64,000 bases of DNA from Massilia sp. MS-15 (GTDB taxonomy: Bacteria > Pseudomonadota > Gammaproteobacteria > Burkholderiales > Burkholderiaceae_D). Made by a program: the position numbers and the translations under genes. Positions 1-8,246 of the stretch are shown one piece after another. The notes beneath the pieces are model-generated. The model searched no databases. It worked only from the letters and a program-made list of their open reading frames with translations, and was not told the DNA's origin. Position 1 is the stretch's first letter. Every line of letters begins with the position of its first letter. The stretch covers positions 62,001 to 126,000 of the forward strand of contig NZ_JAIWIA010000007.1 in NCBI RefSeq assembly GCF_020176695.1. Reading direction: 5' to 3'.

Positions 1-393
1 AACCCGATGCTGGCCGGCGCCGCGATGGCGCTCAGTTCGGTAAGCGTGGTGGCGAACGCGCTGCTGTTGCGCGGATGGCGGCCGCAAGCGGCGCCGGCCG
101 GCCAGGCGCCGAATCAGGAAGCACAACTGGAAGCACGACAGGATATTACCCGGGCCCCCGCGCCCATCCAGAAAGGAGCAGGAACGATGTTTGAACTGAC
201 TGTGGAAGACATGAGCTGCGGCCATTGCGTGGGCCGCGTGACGAAGGCGGTGCAGGGCATCGATCCGGCGGCCCAGGTGGCGGTGGACCTGCCTGCCAAG
301 CGCGTGCGGATCGACAGCGAAGCGGACCTGGAGCGGATCGTGGCGGCGATCGATGCAGCCGGCTATCCGGTCAGCGCCAAGGCGCGAACCTGA
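1..393 (+). CDS. copA: Copper P-type ATPase C-terminus running in frame into an HMA domain (5' partial)
   Basis: The reading frame is open from the first base of the window. Residues NPMLAGAAMALSSVSVVANA are the typical last transmembrane region of copper-exporting P1B ATPases, which pump Cu(I) out of the cytoplasm. Normally the protein ends just after this. Here there is no stop: a linker of about 35 residues rich in Ala, Gln and Pro leads into a ferredoxin-like heavy-metal-associated domain with the metal site MSCGHC, ending at the TGA at 391-393. HMA domains of this family usually sit at the N-terminus, so a C-terminal one is unusual. Either it is a real fusion, or the ATPase stop codon has been lost and copZ is read through. 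A good internal ribosome binding site supports a separate copZ product as well. Confidence 0.75.
   Translation, partial: NPMLAGAAMALSSVSVVANALLLRGWRPQAAPAGQAPNQEAQLEARQDITRAPAPIQKGAGTMFELTVEDMSCGHCVGRVTKAVQGIDPAAQVAVDLPAKRVRIDSEADLERIVAAIDAAGYPVSAKART
187..393 (+). CDS. copZ: CopZ-like copper chaperone, possible internal start within the ATPase frame
   Basis: An ATG at 187 is preceded by AAGGAG at 173-178, eight bases upstream, an ideal Shine-Dalgarno spacing. Translation from there gives 68 residues, the normal size of a free CopZ/Atx1-type chaperone. Such proteins bind Cu(I) through the two cysteines of MxCxxC (here MSCGHC) and hand it to the ATPase or to a CueR-type regulator. The whole gene lies in the same frame as the upstream ATPase, so the domain could be made both as the tail of the pump and as a free protein. 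What is seen is the SD, the start and the domain; dual expression is inferred. Confidence 0.55.
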   Translation: MFELTVEDMSCGHCVGRVTKAVQGIDPAAQVAVDLPAKRVRIDSEADLERIVAAIDAAGYPVSAKART

Positions 394-568
394 TTCCTGG
401 CGTCAAAAAACAAGCTGTTTTAACTCCGCATTTGCGATATATTTTATGTAGATTGAATAAGGGCGGTAAATACAGAAAATAAGGACGTTGCGCTAGCACG
501 GGCAAGGCGCGGCAGGTCACATATACGTGCCCTGCGGGGCTTTCACGCAGTATTCACCGGGGCGATTC

Positions 569-3289
569 ATGCAATTTGGTGTTTTGGCGGAACCGGCAGA
601 CCTCGCGAAACACCCGCCATCGGCGGCCCAGCTGCGCAGCGTGCTGGTCACGCTCGCGGTGCTGGCGTCGCTGTTTGCGCTGCTGGCGCCGTTCGCCCGC
701 ATCCAGTTGCCGACGGCGCCGGAATTCGTCCCGATGTACCAGTCGGTGCTAATCGGCAGCAACCTGCTCACCGCCATCCTGCTGCTGGGCCACGTGCAGA
801 CCAGCCGTTCCTGGTCGCTCGGCATCCTGACCCTGGGCTACCTGTGCACGGCGCTGATCGCGCTGGCCTACATGCTGACCTATCCCGGCCTGTTTTCGCC
901 GCAGGGCGTCCTGGGCGGCAACGGCCAGACCGCGCCCTGGCTGTTCTTCATCTGGCATGGCCTGTTTCCGGTCTTCGTGGGCGCCTACGCGGGCAGCTAC
1001 CGGCGTCCGCTGCCGGCGCATTTCCTGCGCCTTGGCACCCTGCTGGTGGCGCTGTTCGCCGCACTGCTGGTGCTGCTGTGCGTCCGCGGCGCCCCCTACC
1101 TGCCCGAGCTGACGGAGGGGCACCGCTACCGCCCGGCCTACCGCTGGCTGGGCCTGGGCGTGCTGGTGCTGGCGCTGGGCGCACTGTGGAAGACGGCCGG
1201 CAAGCGTCCGCGCGCGGCGCTCGACGTGTGGCTGACAATCGCGCTGGCGGCATGGGTGTTCGAGCTGCTGCTGTCCTGCATCCTCAATGGCGGGCGCTAC
1301 GACCTTGGTTTCTACGCGGGCAGGCTGTACGGGCTGGCGGCTTCGCTGTTCGTCCTGGGCGCGGTTGCGATTGACAACATCGCGCTGCATGCGCGCCTGC
1401 GCGACACCTTCGAGGAAATGGTCGAAACGCGCGCCCGGGCCCAGTGGCAAAGCCTGCTCGGTTCGGTGCTGCGCCAGCTGCCTGACGGCGTCCTGATCGT
1501 CGACCGCGAGGGCCGCTGCGTGATGGCCAACGACCAGGCGGAGGAGATGGCGGCCAGCTTCGCGCGCCAGGAAGCGGATGGCCAGGATGGGCCAGCCACC
1601 ATGCTGTCCCTGCTCGGCTCCCCGGTGCGGCGCGCGATCGCCGGCGAAGCGTTCCGTGGCGCCCAGCTGGAAAGCCAGACCCGCGATGGGCGCCGGGTCT
1701 ACGCCGTCAGCGGCGCGCCGCTGCGCGACGCCGCCACCGACCTGGCAGCGGCCGTGATCGTGCTGGACGACATCACCGAACGTACCGAGGCCAGCGCCGC
1801 GCTCGGGCGCGCCCTGGACCAGACCCGCTACCTGATCGAGAACACGCCCCTGGCCGTGATCGAATGGGACCGCGACTTCGTGATCAGCCTGTGGAACCGG
1901 CGCGCCGAGGAACTGTTCGGCTGGAGCGCGCAGGAAGCCATCGGGCGCCGCATCGATGCGCTGCCCGTGATCCACGAGGAGGATGCTGGCAAGGTGGCGG
2001 CCTCGATCGCGCGCCTGCTCGATTCGGCCACCCGCTACGTGAAATCGGAAAACCGCAACCGAACGCGCGACGGCCGTGTCCTGTGCTGCGAGTGGTACAA
2101 CTCGGTGCTGCACGGCGAGGACGGCCAGATCGACCGGGTGTTCTCGCTGGTGCTCGACGTCAGCGAGCGCGAACAGGCGATGGACGGCCTGAAGGAAGCC
2201 GACCGCCGCAAGGACGTCTACATCGCGACCCTGGCGCACGAACTGCGCAACCCGCTGGCGCCGATCTCCAACGCCGCCTCGCTGCTGCGCGGCAAGGGGC
2301 TGCCGCAGGAACGCATCGACTGGATCGCCGCCATGGTCGGGCGCCAGACGGCACAGATGGCGCGCCTGCTGGACGACCTGATGGACGTGACGCGCATCAG
2401 CCGCGGCAAGATCGAGCTGCACCGCGCGCCGGTGGAACTTGGACGGCTGCTGCGCGACACGCTGCAGACCAGCATGCCGCTGATCGAGTCCGGCCGCCAT
2501 GGGGTGACGCTCGACCTGTGCGAACAGCCGGTGTGGGTCGAGGCTGATGCGCTGCGCCTGACCCAGGTGCTGGCCAACCTGATCAACAACGCGGCCAAGT
2601 ACACGCCGCCGGCAGGACGCATCGCGATCATGCTGAAGGAAAGCCGTGGCGAGGCGCGGATCGAAGTGAGCGACAACGGGATCGGGATCGAGCCGGCGAT
2701 GCTGGCGCGCGTGTTCGATCCCTTCGTCCAGGTGCCGAGCGCCAGCCACCTGGCCCAGGGCGGCCTGGGAATCGGGCTGTCGCTGGCCAAGGGGCTGGTC
2801 GAGCTGCACGGCGGGAGCATCGAGGCCCGCAGCGAAGGCCCGGGACACGGGTCGCGCTTCGTGGTACGGCTGCCGTCGATCGGGGCGCCGCCGCCACCGG
2901 AAGCGGTCGAGCAACTGGCCGGCGCCGGGACGCGCGTGCGCCGCCACGTCCTGGTGGCGGACGACAATGTCGACGCGGCCGAATCGCTGGCCTGGCTGCT
3001 GCGATCGGAAGGGGCGACGGTGGAGGTGGCGCACGACGGCGCGGCGGCCCTGCGCCTGTTCGACGCCCGGCCGGCCGAGATCGTGGTGCTCGACCTGGGC
3101 ATGCCCGAGATGGACGGGCTGGAGCTGGCGGCGGTGCTGGCGCAGCGCAGCCCGCGCCCCTATCTGGTGGCGGTGACCGGACGCGGGCGCCAGGAAGACC
3201 GCGCCGCGTCGCTGGCGGCAGGCTTCGACGAGCACCTGACCAAGCCGGTGGCGCCACAGCAGCTGATCGAGCTGCTGGCCTGCTTGTAG
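569..3289 (+). CDS. Membrane-bound hybrid sensor histidine kinase (MASE4-like, PAS-PAS-HisKA-HATPase-REC)
   Basis: About 906 residues from the ATG at 569; an in-frame ATG at 527 would add 14 residues but has no ribosome site. The first 270 residues hold seven or eight hydrophobic segments resembling the MASE4 integral-membrane sensor. Two PAS domains follow at about 290-400 and 420-535. The phospho-acceptor His is near residue 557 in LAHELRNPLAPIS, the ATP-binding N box is NLINNAAKY, and the C-terminal receiver has its Asp near 842 in VVLDLGMPEMDG. It should sense a membrane or cytoplasmic cue and relay phosphate intramolecularly to its own receiver. No output regulator lies next to it. The 175-bp region upstream (394-568) is locally AT-rich and probably carries the promoter. 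Confidence 0.85.
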   Translation: MQFGVLAEPADLAKHPPSAAQLRSVLVTLAVLASLFALLAPFARIQLPTAPEFVPMYQSVLIGSNLLTAILLLGHVQTSRSWSLGILTLGYLCTALIALAYMLTYPGLFSPQGVLGGNGQTAPWLFFIWHGLFPVFVGAYAGSYRRPLPAHFLRLGTLLVALFAALLVLLCVRGAPYLPELTEGHRYRPAYRWLGLGVLVLALGALWKTAGKRPRAALDVWLTIALAAWVFELLLSCILNGGRYDLGFYAGRLYGLAASLFVLGAVAIDNIALHARLRDTFEEMVETRARAQWQSLLGSVLRQLPDGVLIVDREGRCVMANDQAEEMAASFARQEADGQDGPATMLSLLGSPVRRAIAGEAFRGAQLESQTRDGRRVYAVSGAPLRDAATDLAAAVIVLDDITERTEASAALGRALDQTRYLIENTPLAVIEWDRDFVISLWNRRAEELFGWSAQEAIGRRIDALPVIHEEDAGKVAASIARLLDSATRYVKSENRNRTRDGRVLCCEWYNSVLHGEDGQIDRVFSLVLDVSEREQAMDGLKEADRRKDVYIATLAHELRNPLAPISNAASLLRGKGLPQERIDWIAAMVGRQTAQMARLLDDLMDVTRISRGKIELHRAPVELGRLLRDTLQTSMPLIESGRHGVTLDLCEQPVWVEADALRLTQVLANLINNAAKYTPPAGRIAIMLKESRGEARIEVSDNGIGIEPAMLARVFDPFVQVPSASHLAQGGLGIGLSLAKGLVELHGGSIEARSEGPGHGSRFVVRLPSIGAPPPPEAVEQLAGAGTRVRRHVLVADDNVDAAESLAWLLRSEGATVEVAHDGAAALRLFDARPAEIVVLDLGMPEMDGLELAAVLAQRSPRPYLVAVTGRGRQEDRAASLAAGFDEHLTKPVAPQQLIELLACL

Positions 3290-3320
3290 CGTGCGAGCGT
3301 GCACAGCCATGCAGACTGTA

Positions 3321-3349
3321 TTGCATGCGCCAAGCTCTACTGTTAGTAT
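3321..3349 (+). promoter_or_regulatory. Sigma-70-like promoter for the 133-aa gene
   Basis: TTGCAT at 3321-3326 and TAGTAT at 3344-3349 are separated by exactly 17 bases and lie about 28 bases upstream of the start codon at 3377. The spacing and both hexamers fit a sigma-70 promoter. Confidence 0.4.
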
Positions 3350-3376
3350 GCGTGCGGGTTCATTCTGGAGCGCGCA

Positions 3377-3778
3377 ATGCACATGCTCTTTCGCCTGTTC
3401 GGTCCGCGCCGCAGGAAAAATCAGGAAGACATCGCCGTCCGCGCCGCCGAAGTGATCGTGCAGGTGCTGTTCGACATCGGCCTTGCCCGTTTTCTGGGAG
3501 GCACGGTCGTGCTCGACCGCCAGTTCCGCATCCGTTTCTACGGGGCGCCGCCCCAGCCTTCGGGCGACACCATCGCCAGCCTCGCCCTGCGCGAGCTGGA
3601 GGAAGCCCGGGCTTTTCATGCCCACGTCCTGCGCGCCGGCATCGACGCCCCCGCGCTCGAGCGCCAGGCGCGCGTCATGGCGGACGCCATCCTGCGCGAA
3701 CTGCGTACCCAGTCGCCGGCCCTGCGCGCGCTGCCGGCCGCGCGCCGCGAGCGGCGTACCAACCTGCGCGCGGCCTGA
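3377..3778 (+). CDS. Hypothetical protein, 133 aa
   Basis: Small soluble protein I do not recognise. The start at 3377 has TGGAG about 8 bases upstream and a plausible promoter at 3321-3349. The N-terminus is short and basic (FGPRRRKN), followed by a predicted helical body with a central stretch VVLDRQFRIRFYG and an Arg/Ala-rich C-terminus. There is no signal peptide, membrane segment or known motif. It stands alone between a hybrid kinase and the acetyltransferase gene, on the same strand as both. Its coding reality rests on the promoter, the ribosome site and a codon pattern like its neighbours. Confidence 0.55.
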   Translation: MHMLFRLFGPRRRKNQEDIAVRAAEVIVQVLFDIGLARFLGGTVVLDRQFRIRFYGAPPQPSGDTIASLALRELEEARAFHAHVLRAGIDAPALERQARVMADAILRELRTQSPALRALPAARRERRTNLRAA

Positions 3779-3903
3779 GCGCCAGCTTCCCGAAGCACAC
3801 GCCCGTCACAACGGTCCGGTGCGCGCCAGTGCGCGCGGCGGCGCTATCCTAGGCATGCGGGGCGCAGCGGCGCCACGGCAACGCCCGATGAAAGGATAGC
3901 GGC

Positions 3904-3921
3904 ATGAGGCCTCCGGCATGA
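3904..3921 (+). other. Five-codon upstream ORF overlapping the pat start codon (ATGA)
   Basis: AAAGGA seven bases before an ATG at 3904 would start a peptide MRPPA whose TGA (3919-3921) overlaps the pat ATG (3918-3920). The good Shine-Dalgarno belongs to this mini-ORF rather than to pat, whose own start has only a weak AGG. This arrangement would couple pat translation to ribosomes ending the mini-ORF. It is read from sequence only, and could be fortuitous. Confidence 0.3.
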
Positions 3922-6590
3922 GCGTACGCAACCTCGGACACCTGTTCGCCCCCGCCTCGGTGGCCCTGATCGGCGCATCCGAGCGGCCCGGCAGCCTGGG
4001 CGCCACGCTGCTGCACAACCTGATGGCCGGCGGCTTCGCGGGCGAGGTCTGGCCCGTCAATCCGAAACACGCGCAGCTCGGCGGCAGGCGCTGCTACGCC
4101 AGCGTGGCCGAGCTGCCCGCGGCGCCGGCGCTGGCCGTGATCTGCACGCCGCCGGCCACCATTCCCGCCATCGTGCGCCAGCTGGGCGAGCGTGGCTGCC
4201 GCGCGGCGCTGGTGCTGAGCAGCGGCCTGCGCGAGAGCGGACGCGGCCTGCGCCAGGCGATGCTGGACGCCGCCCAGCCCTATCTGCTGCGGGTGCTCGG
4301 TCCGAACAGCGCGGGCCTGCTGGTGCCCGGCCTGGGCCTGAACGCCAGCGTCGCCTCCAGCGGCGCGCTGCCGGGGCGGATCGCCTTCGTGTCGCAGTCC
4401 GGGGCCCTGATGGTGGGCGTGCTGGACTGGGCGCGCATGCGCGGCATCGGCTTCTCGCACTTCATTGCGCTGGGCGACGCGGCCGACGTCGACCTGGGCG
4501 ACGTGCTCGACTACCTCGCCAGCGACGGCGCCACCTCCGCCATCCTGCTCTACCTGCAGGACCTGCGCTACGCGCGCAAGTTCATGTCGGCGGCGCGCGC
4601 CGCGGCGCGCAGCAAGCCGGTGCTGGTGCTCAAGGCCGGCCGCAGTGCGGGACCGGCATCTGCACCCGCGGCCGCCAGCGAAAGCGGGGCCCTGGCCCGG
4701 CAGGACGACGTGTTCGACGCCGCCATCCGGCGCGCCGGCATGCTGCGCGTGGACAGCACCGAGCAGCTGTTCTCGGCCGCCGAGACCCTGGCCTACGCCC
4801 GTCCGCTGCACGGCGAGCGCCTGGCCATCGTCAGCAACGGCGCCGGCCCCGGCGTGCTGGCGCGCGATGCGCTCGCCAGTGGCGGCGGGGTCGAGGCGGA
4901 CCTGTCCGACAGCAGCTGCGCGCGCCTGGATGCGCTGCTGGCGCCCGGCTGGCGGCGCGGTAACGTGGTCAACCTGCGCGGCGGCGCGCTGCCCGCGCTG
5001 TACCGCGAGGCGCTCGAGATCCTGCTGCAGGACCCTGGCGTCGATGCGGTGCTGGCGATCCAGTCGCCCACCGCCACGGTGGCCAGCCGCGACGTGGCCG
5101 ACGCCATCGCCCCGCTGGCGCGCAGCGCGTCCAAGACCCTGCTCTCGTGCTGGCTGGGCGGGACCGCGGTGCAGGAGGCGCGCGCGATCGCGTCCGGCGC
5201 GCGCCTGCCGGCCTTCCGCACGCCGGAAGACGCGGTGGCCGGCTTCCTGCAGCTGGTGCACTACCGGCGCAACCAGAACCTCCTGATGGAAGTGCCGCCC
5301 TCGATGGCGGGCACGGTGGCCCCCGACCGCGCCGCGGCGCGCGCGCTGGTGCGCGAGGCGCTGGCGAAGGGGCGCTACCTGCTGTCCGACCCGGAAGCCA
5401 AGGCCATCCTGCGCGCCTACGGCATGGCGGTGGTCGAGACGCGCCAGGCCGCCGGCATCGAGGAAGCGGTGGCCGCGGCCCAGAACATCGGCTTTCCGGT
5501 GGCGGTGAAGATCCTGACGCCGGACGTGATGCACAAGTCCGACTTCGGCGGCGTGACGCTCGACCTCGACAGCCCCGAGGGCGTGCGCGCCGCCGCGGCG
5601 CGCATGCGGCGCCGCCTGGCCGAGCTGTTTCCGGGCGCGCGCTTCGAGGGCTACTCGGTGCAGGCCATGGTGCGGCGCACCCACGCGCACGAGCTGATCG
5701 CGGGAGCCGCCCTCGACCCGGTGTTCGGGCCGGTGATCGTGTTCGGACAGGGGGGAGTGGCGGTGGAGGTCACGCAGGACCATGCGGTGGGCCTGCCGCC
5801 GCTTAACCTGGTGCTGGCACGCGACCTGGTCGACCGCACCCGCGTCGCGCGCCTGCTGGCCGGCTACCGCAACCGTCCGGCGGTGAACATGGATGCGGTG
5901 CTGGCCAGCCTGGTGCAGGTTTCGCGCATGGTGTCCGACATCCCCGAGCTGGTCGAACTGGACCTGAACCCGCTGCTGGCCGACAGCAAGGGCGCCGTGG
6001 TGCTGGACGCGCGCATGCGCCTGGCGCTGGCGGACCGTTCCGGCAGCACCCTGGACCGGCTGGCGATCCGGCCCTACCCGCGCGAGCTGGAGCAGACCAT
6101 CGAGTGGCAGGGCGCGCCGCTGCTGCTGCGCCCGATCCGCCCCGAGGACGGCCCGGCGCACCTGGCCTTTTTCGATGCGCTCACGCCGGACGACGTGCGC
6201 TACCGGATGTTCGTGCGCATCCGCGAGCTGCAGCCTTCGCAGCTGGCGCGCTTCACCCAGATCGACTACGACCGCGAGATGGCCTTCATTGCGACCCGGC
6301 CGAATGCCGAAGGGGTGGCCGAGACGCTAGCGGTGGCAAGGGTGGTCGCCGATCCCGACAACATCACGGCGGAATTCGCGGTGACGGTGCGCTCGGACCT
6401 GAAGGGGATGGGGCTGGGAACGATCATGATGCGCAAGCTGATCGACTACTGCCGCGCGCGCGGCACGCGCGAGATCGTGGGCGAGGCGCTGCCGCAGAAC
6501 GGGCGCATTACCGGGATGGTGAAGAAGCTGGGGTTCACGGTGACGTCGACCGGGCTGGAAGGCATGCGCGAGATGCGGCTGGTGCTGTAG
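3918..6590 (+). CDS. Pat-type protein lysine acetyltransferase (acyl-CoA-synthetase-like plus GNAT)
   Basis: 890 residues, the size and layout of the enterobacterial Pat/PatZ enzymes. A CoA-binding domain starts at the N-terminus (ASVALIGASERPGSLG), followed by a succinyl-CoA-ligase-like domain, an ATP-grasp region (about 460-690, including GFPVAVKI and HKSDFGGV) and a C-terminal GNAT acetyltransferase (about 715-890) with the acetyl-CoA loop LKGMGLGT. Family members acetylate lysines of metabolic enzymes, notably acetyl-CoA synthetase, to tune acetate use; the synthetase-like part acts as a regulatory sensor. A true ADP-forming acetyl-CoA synthetase fused to GNAT cannot be excluded. Translation may be coupled to a five-codon ORF overlapping its start. 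Confidence 0.85.
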   Translation: MSVRNLGHLFAPASVALIGASERPGSLGATLLHNLMAGGFAGEVWPVNPKHAQLGGRRCYASVAELPAAPALAVICTPPATIPAIVRQLGERGCRAALVLSSGLRESGRGLRQAMLDAAQPYLLRVLGPNSAGLLVPGLGLNASVASSGALPGRIAFVSQSGALMVGVLDWARMRGIGFSHFIALGDAADVDLGDVLDYLASDGATSAILLYLQDLRYARKFMSAARAAARSKPVLVLKAGRSAGPASAPAAASESGALARQDDVFDAAIRRAGMLRVDSTEQLFSAAETLAYARPLHGERLAIVSNGAGPGVLARDALASGGGVEADLSDSSCARLDALLAPGWRRGNVVNLRGGALPALYREALEILLQDPGVDAVLAIQSPTATVASRDVADAIAPLARSASKTLLSCWLGGTAVQEARAIASGARLPAFRTPEDAVAGFLQLVHYRRNQNLLMEVPPSMAGTVAPDRAAARALVREALAKGRYLLSDPEAKAILRAYGMAVVETRQAAGIEEAVAAAQNIGFPVAVKILTPDVMHKSDFGGVTLDLDSPEGVRAAAARMRRRLAELFPGARFEGYSVQAMVRRTHAHELIAGAALDPVFGPVIVFGQGGVAVEVTQDHAVGLPPLNLVLARDLVDRTRVARLLAGYRNRPAVNMDAVLASLVQVSRMVSDIPELVELDLNPLLADSKGAVVLDARMRLALADRSGSTLDRLAIRPYPRELEQTIEWQGAPLLLRPIRPEDGPAHLAFFDALTPDDVRYRMFVRIRELQPSQLARFTQIDYDREMAFIATRPNAEGVAETLAVARVVADPDNITAEFAVTVRSDLKGMGLGTIMMRKLIDYCRARGTREIVGEALPQNGRITGMVKKLGFTVTSTGLEGMREMRLVL

Positions 6591-6625
6591 GGTCGGCGTG
6601 GTAGGTGGCCGGCTGTGCCATGTGT

Positions 6626-6701
6626 GCGTCCAACCCATGGTGGGAATGCCTGCGCGGCGGTTCCAGGGCTGGCTGGCCGCGTGGGCGGGAGACCCGCCCA
6701 C
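6626..6701. repeat. Intergenic palindromic repeat, copy A
   Basis: Lies between the convergent pat and rhlE genes. Bases 6626-6688 align with 14380-14441, matching at roughly three quarters of positions by eye, and both end in CGCGTGGGCGG. In this copy the sequence runs into a perfect hairpin: nine-base arms GTGGGCGGG (6681-6689) and CCCGCCCAC (6693-6701) around AGA. There is no U-tract, so it is not a standard terminator; it looks like a REP-type interspersed element. Confidence 0.45.
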
Positions 6702-6715
6702 CCTGCGAGAAATGG

Positions 6716-7963
6716 CTAGCGCCTGAAGCGCACGTCCTCCTGCACCACTTTCGCCTCTCCCTTCGGCTTCTTGGGCTTCTTCGGCTTCTTGACGATCTTC
6801 CCGCCCGCTTCCGTGGCAGGCACGCGGTGTTCCGGCGCGAAGCCATCTTCTTCCACCCGCTCGATGGTCTGCCGGGTCAGCGCCTCGATCGCGGCCAGGA
6901 ATTCGACTTCGTCGGCCGCCACCAGCGATACCGCTTCGCCCGAGGCGCCCGCGCGGCCGGTGCGGCCGGTGCGGTGCACGTAGTCCTCGGCCACGATCGG
7001 CAGGTCGATGTTCACCACCACCGGCAGGTCGTCGATGTCGAGGCCACGCGCCGCCACGTCGGTGGCCACCAGCACCTTCACTTCGCCGGCCTTGAAACGC
7101 TCCAGCGCGCGCAGGCGCGCCGGTTGCGGCTTGTCGCCATGGATCGCGTCGGCCGCGATGCGCCGGGCGTCCAGCAGGCCGACCAGCTCGTCCACGCCCT
7201 TGCGGGTGCGGGCGAAGGCCAGGACCTGGGTCCAGCCGTGCTTGCCAAGAAGGTGCAGGAACAGCTCGGACTTGCGCTTCTTGTCCACCGGCACCAGCCA
7301 CTGGCGGATGGCGGACACCGTGCTGTTGCGCGGCGCCGCCTCGATCCGCACCGGCTCGCGCAGCAGGCGGTTGGCCATGGCGCGGATCTGGTCGGAAAAG
7401 GTGGCCGAGAACAGCAGGGTCTGGCGCTTCTTGGGCAGGGCGGCGAACACCTGGTCGAGCTCCCTGGAAAAGCCAAGGTCCAGCATGCGGTCGGCCTCGT
7501 CCAGCACCAGGCTGATGACTTCGTTGAACTTCACCGCGTTCTGGCGGTGCAGGTCGAGCAGGCGGCCGGGAGTGGCGACCAGCACGTCCACGCCCTTGCG
7601 CAGGTTCATCATTTGCGGGTTGATGCTGACGCCGCCATAGGCGACCATCGTGCGCAGCTCCAGCCCGGCACCATAGGCGCGAAAGCTCTCGTGCACCTGT
7701 TCCGCCAGTTCGCGCGTCGGCACCAGGACCAGGGCACGGACCGCGTTGCTGCCGACCTTCTTGTCGCGCTTGAACAGGCGTTGCAGCACGGGGAGGGCGA
7801 AGCCGGCCGTCTTGCCGGTGCCGGTCTGGGCCGCGGCCATCACATCCTTGCCGGACAGGATGGCGGGAATCGCCTGCTGCTGGACGGCGGTGGGCGTGGC
7901 GTAGTCGAGCGTGGCGAGGGTCTGGACGATCGGGTCGATCAATCCAAGGGAAGCAAAGGACAT
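6716..7963 (-). CDS. rhlE: RhlE-type DEAD-box ATP-dependent RNA helicase
   Basis: 415 residues from the ATG at 7961-7963. All DEAD-box motifs are visible: the Q-motif region (FASLGLIDPIVQTLATL...PTAVQQQAIP), motif I AAQTGTGKT, PTRELA, motif II DEAD in LVLDEADRMLDLGF, SAT, and motif VI HRTGRTGRAG. The C-terminus is a basic Lys/Pro tail (KKPKKPKKPK) typical of RhlE-group helicases and likely to hold RNA. Such enzymes unwind structured RNA during ribosome assembly, mRNA decay and cold adaptation in the cytoplasm. It is transcribed alone. An upstream in-frame extension to 8101 lacks a ribosome site and crosses the next small gene, so it was not used. Confidence 0.9.
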   Translation of the reverse strand: MSFASLGLIDPIVQTLATLDYATPTAVQQQAIPAILSGKDVMAAAQTGTGKTAGFALPVLQRLFKRDKKVGSNAVRALVLVPTRELAEQVHESFRAYGAGLELRTMVAYGGVSINPQMMNLRKGVDVLVATPGRLLDLHRQNAVKFNEVISLVLDEADRMLDLGFSRELDQVFAALPKKRQTLLFSATFSDQIRAMANRLLREPVRIEAAPRNSTVSAIRQWLVPVDKKRKSELFLHLLGKHGWTQVLAFARTRKGVDELVGLLDARRIAADAIHGDKPQPARLRALERFKAGEVKVLVATDVAARGLDIDDLPVVVNIDLPIVAEDYVHRTGRTGRAGASGEAVSLVAADEVEFLAAIEALTRQTIERVEEDGFAPEHRVPATEAGGKIVKKPKKPKKPKGEAKVVQEDVRFRR

Positions 7964-8045
7964 GGGAACCTGCGGCGAGTAAATGTACAGGCCGTAGTTT
8001 ACCCTGCCGGAGCGCGAGCGTCGAACCGCCGCGCCGGCCCGGTGC

Positions 8046-8174
8046 TCACGAAGCGAGGGAGATGGCGGCCGACAGGTCGACGATCGGCTTGACCGGCTCA
8101 CGCTGGTCCTTGCAGCCGCCCATCAGGACGCAGGCAAGGACAAGGGTGGCGGGCAGGAAGCGGCGCGATGGCAT
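8046..8174 (-). CDS. Small lipoprotein, 42 aa
   Basis: Reading the minus strand from the ATG at 8172-8174 gives a 42-residue peptide with a basic start (MPSRRF), a hydrophobic core (LPATLVLACVLM) and a lipobox ending MGGC, followed by a short polar tail KDQREPVKPIVDL. That is a complete type II signal peptide with about 20 mature residues, like entericidin-size lipoproteins. GAGGAGCC about 6 bases upstream acts as ribosome site. It lies between rhlE and the outer membrane protein gene on the same strand and is too short for usual gene finders. The function is unknown; envelope location is inferred. Confidence 0.6.
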   Translation of the reverse strand: MPSRRFLPATLVLACVLMGGCKDQREPVKPIVDLSAAISLAS

Positions 8175-8246
8175 GGTGGCTCCTCGGACAGTAGCATCAT
8201 GATACGCCGCTTCGCGCGAATGTACATATGCGCGCCGCCCGGAAGC

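Noticed and set aside
749..3625. Very long minus-strand open frame (958 codons) opposite the first hybrid kinase
   Set aside because: It is a shadow caused by high GC and third-position bias. The translation is low-complexity, rich in His, Gln, Arg and Ala, with no domain, while the plus strand encodes clear kinase motifs.
6681..6701. Perfect GC hairpin as a terminator for pat or rhlE
   Set aside because: No U-run follows on either strand, and the surrounding sequence is shared with another locus, so a repeat element is the better reading.
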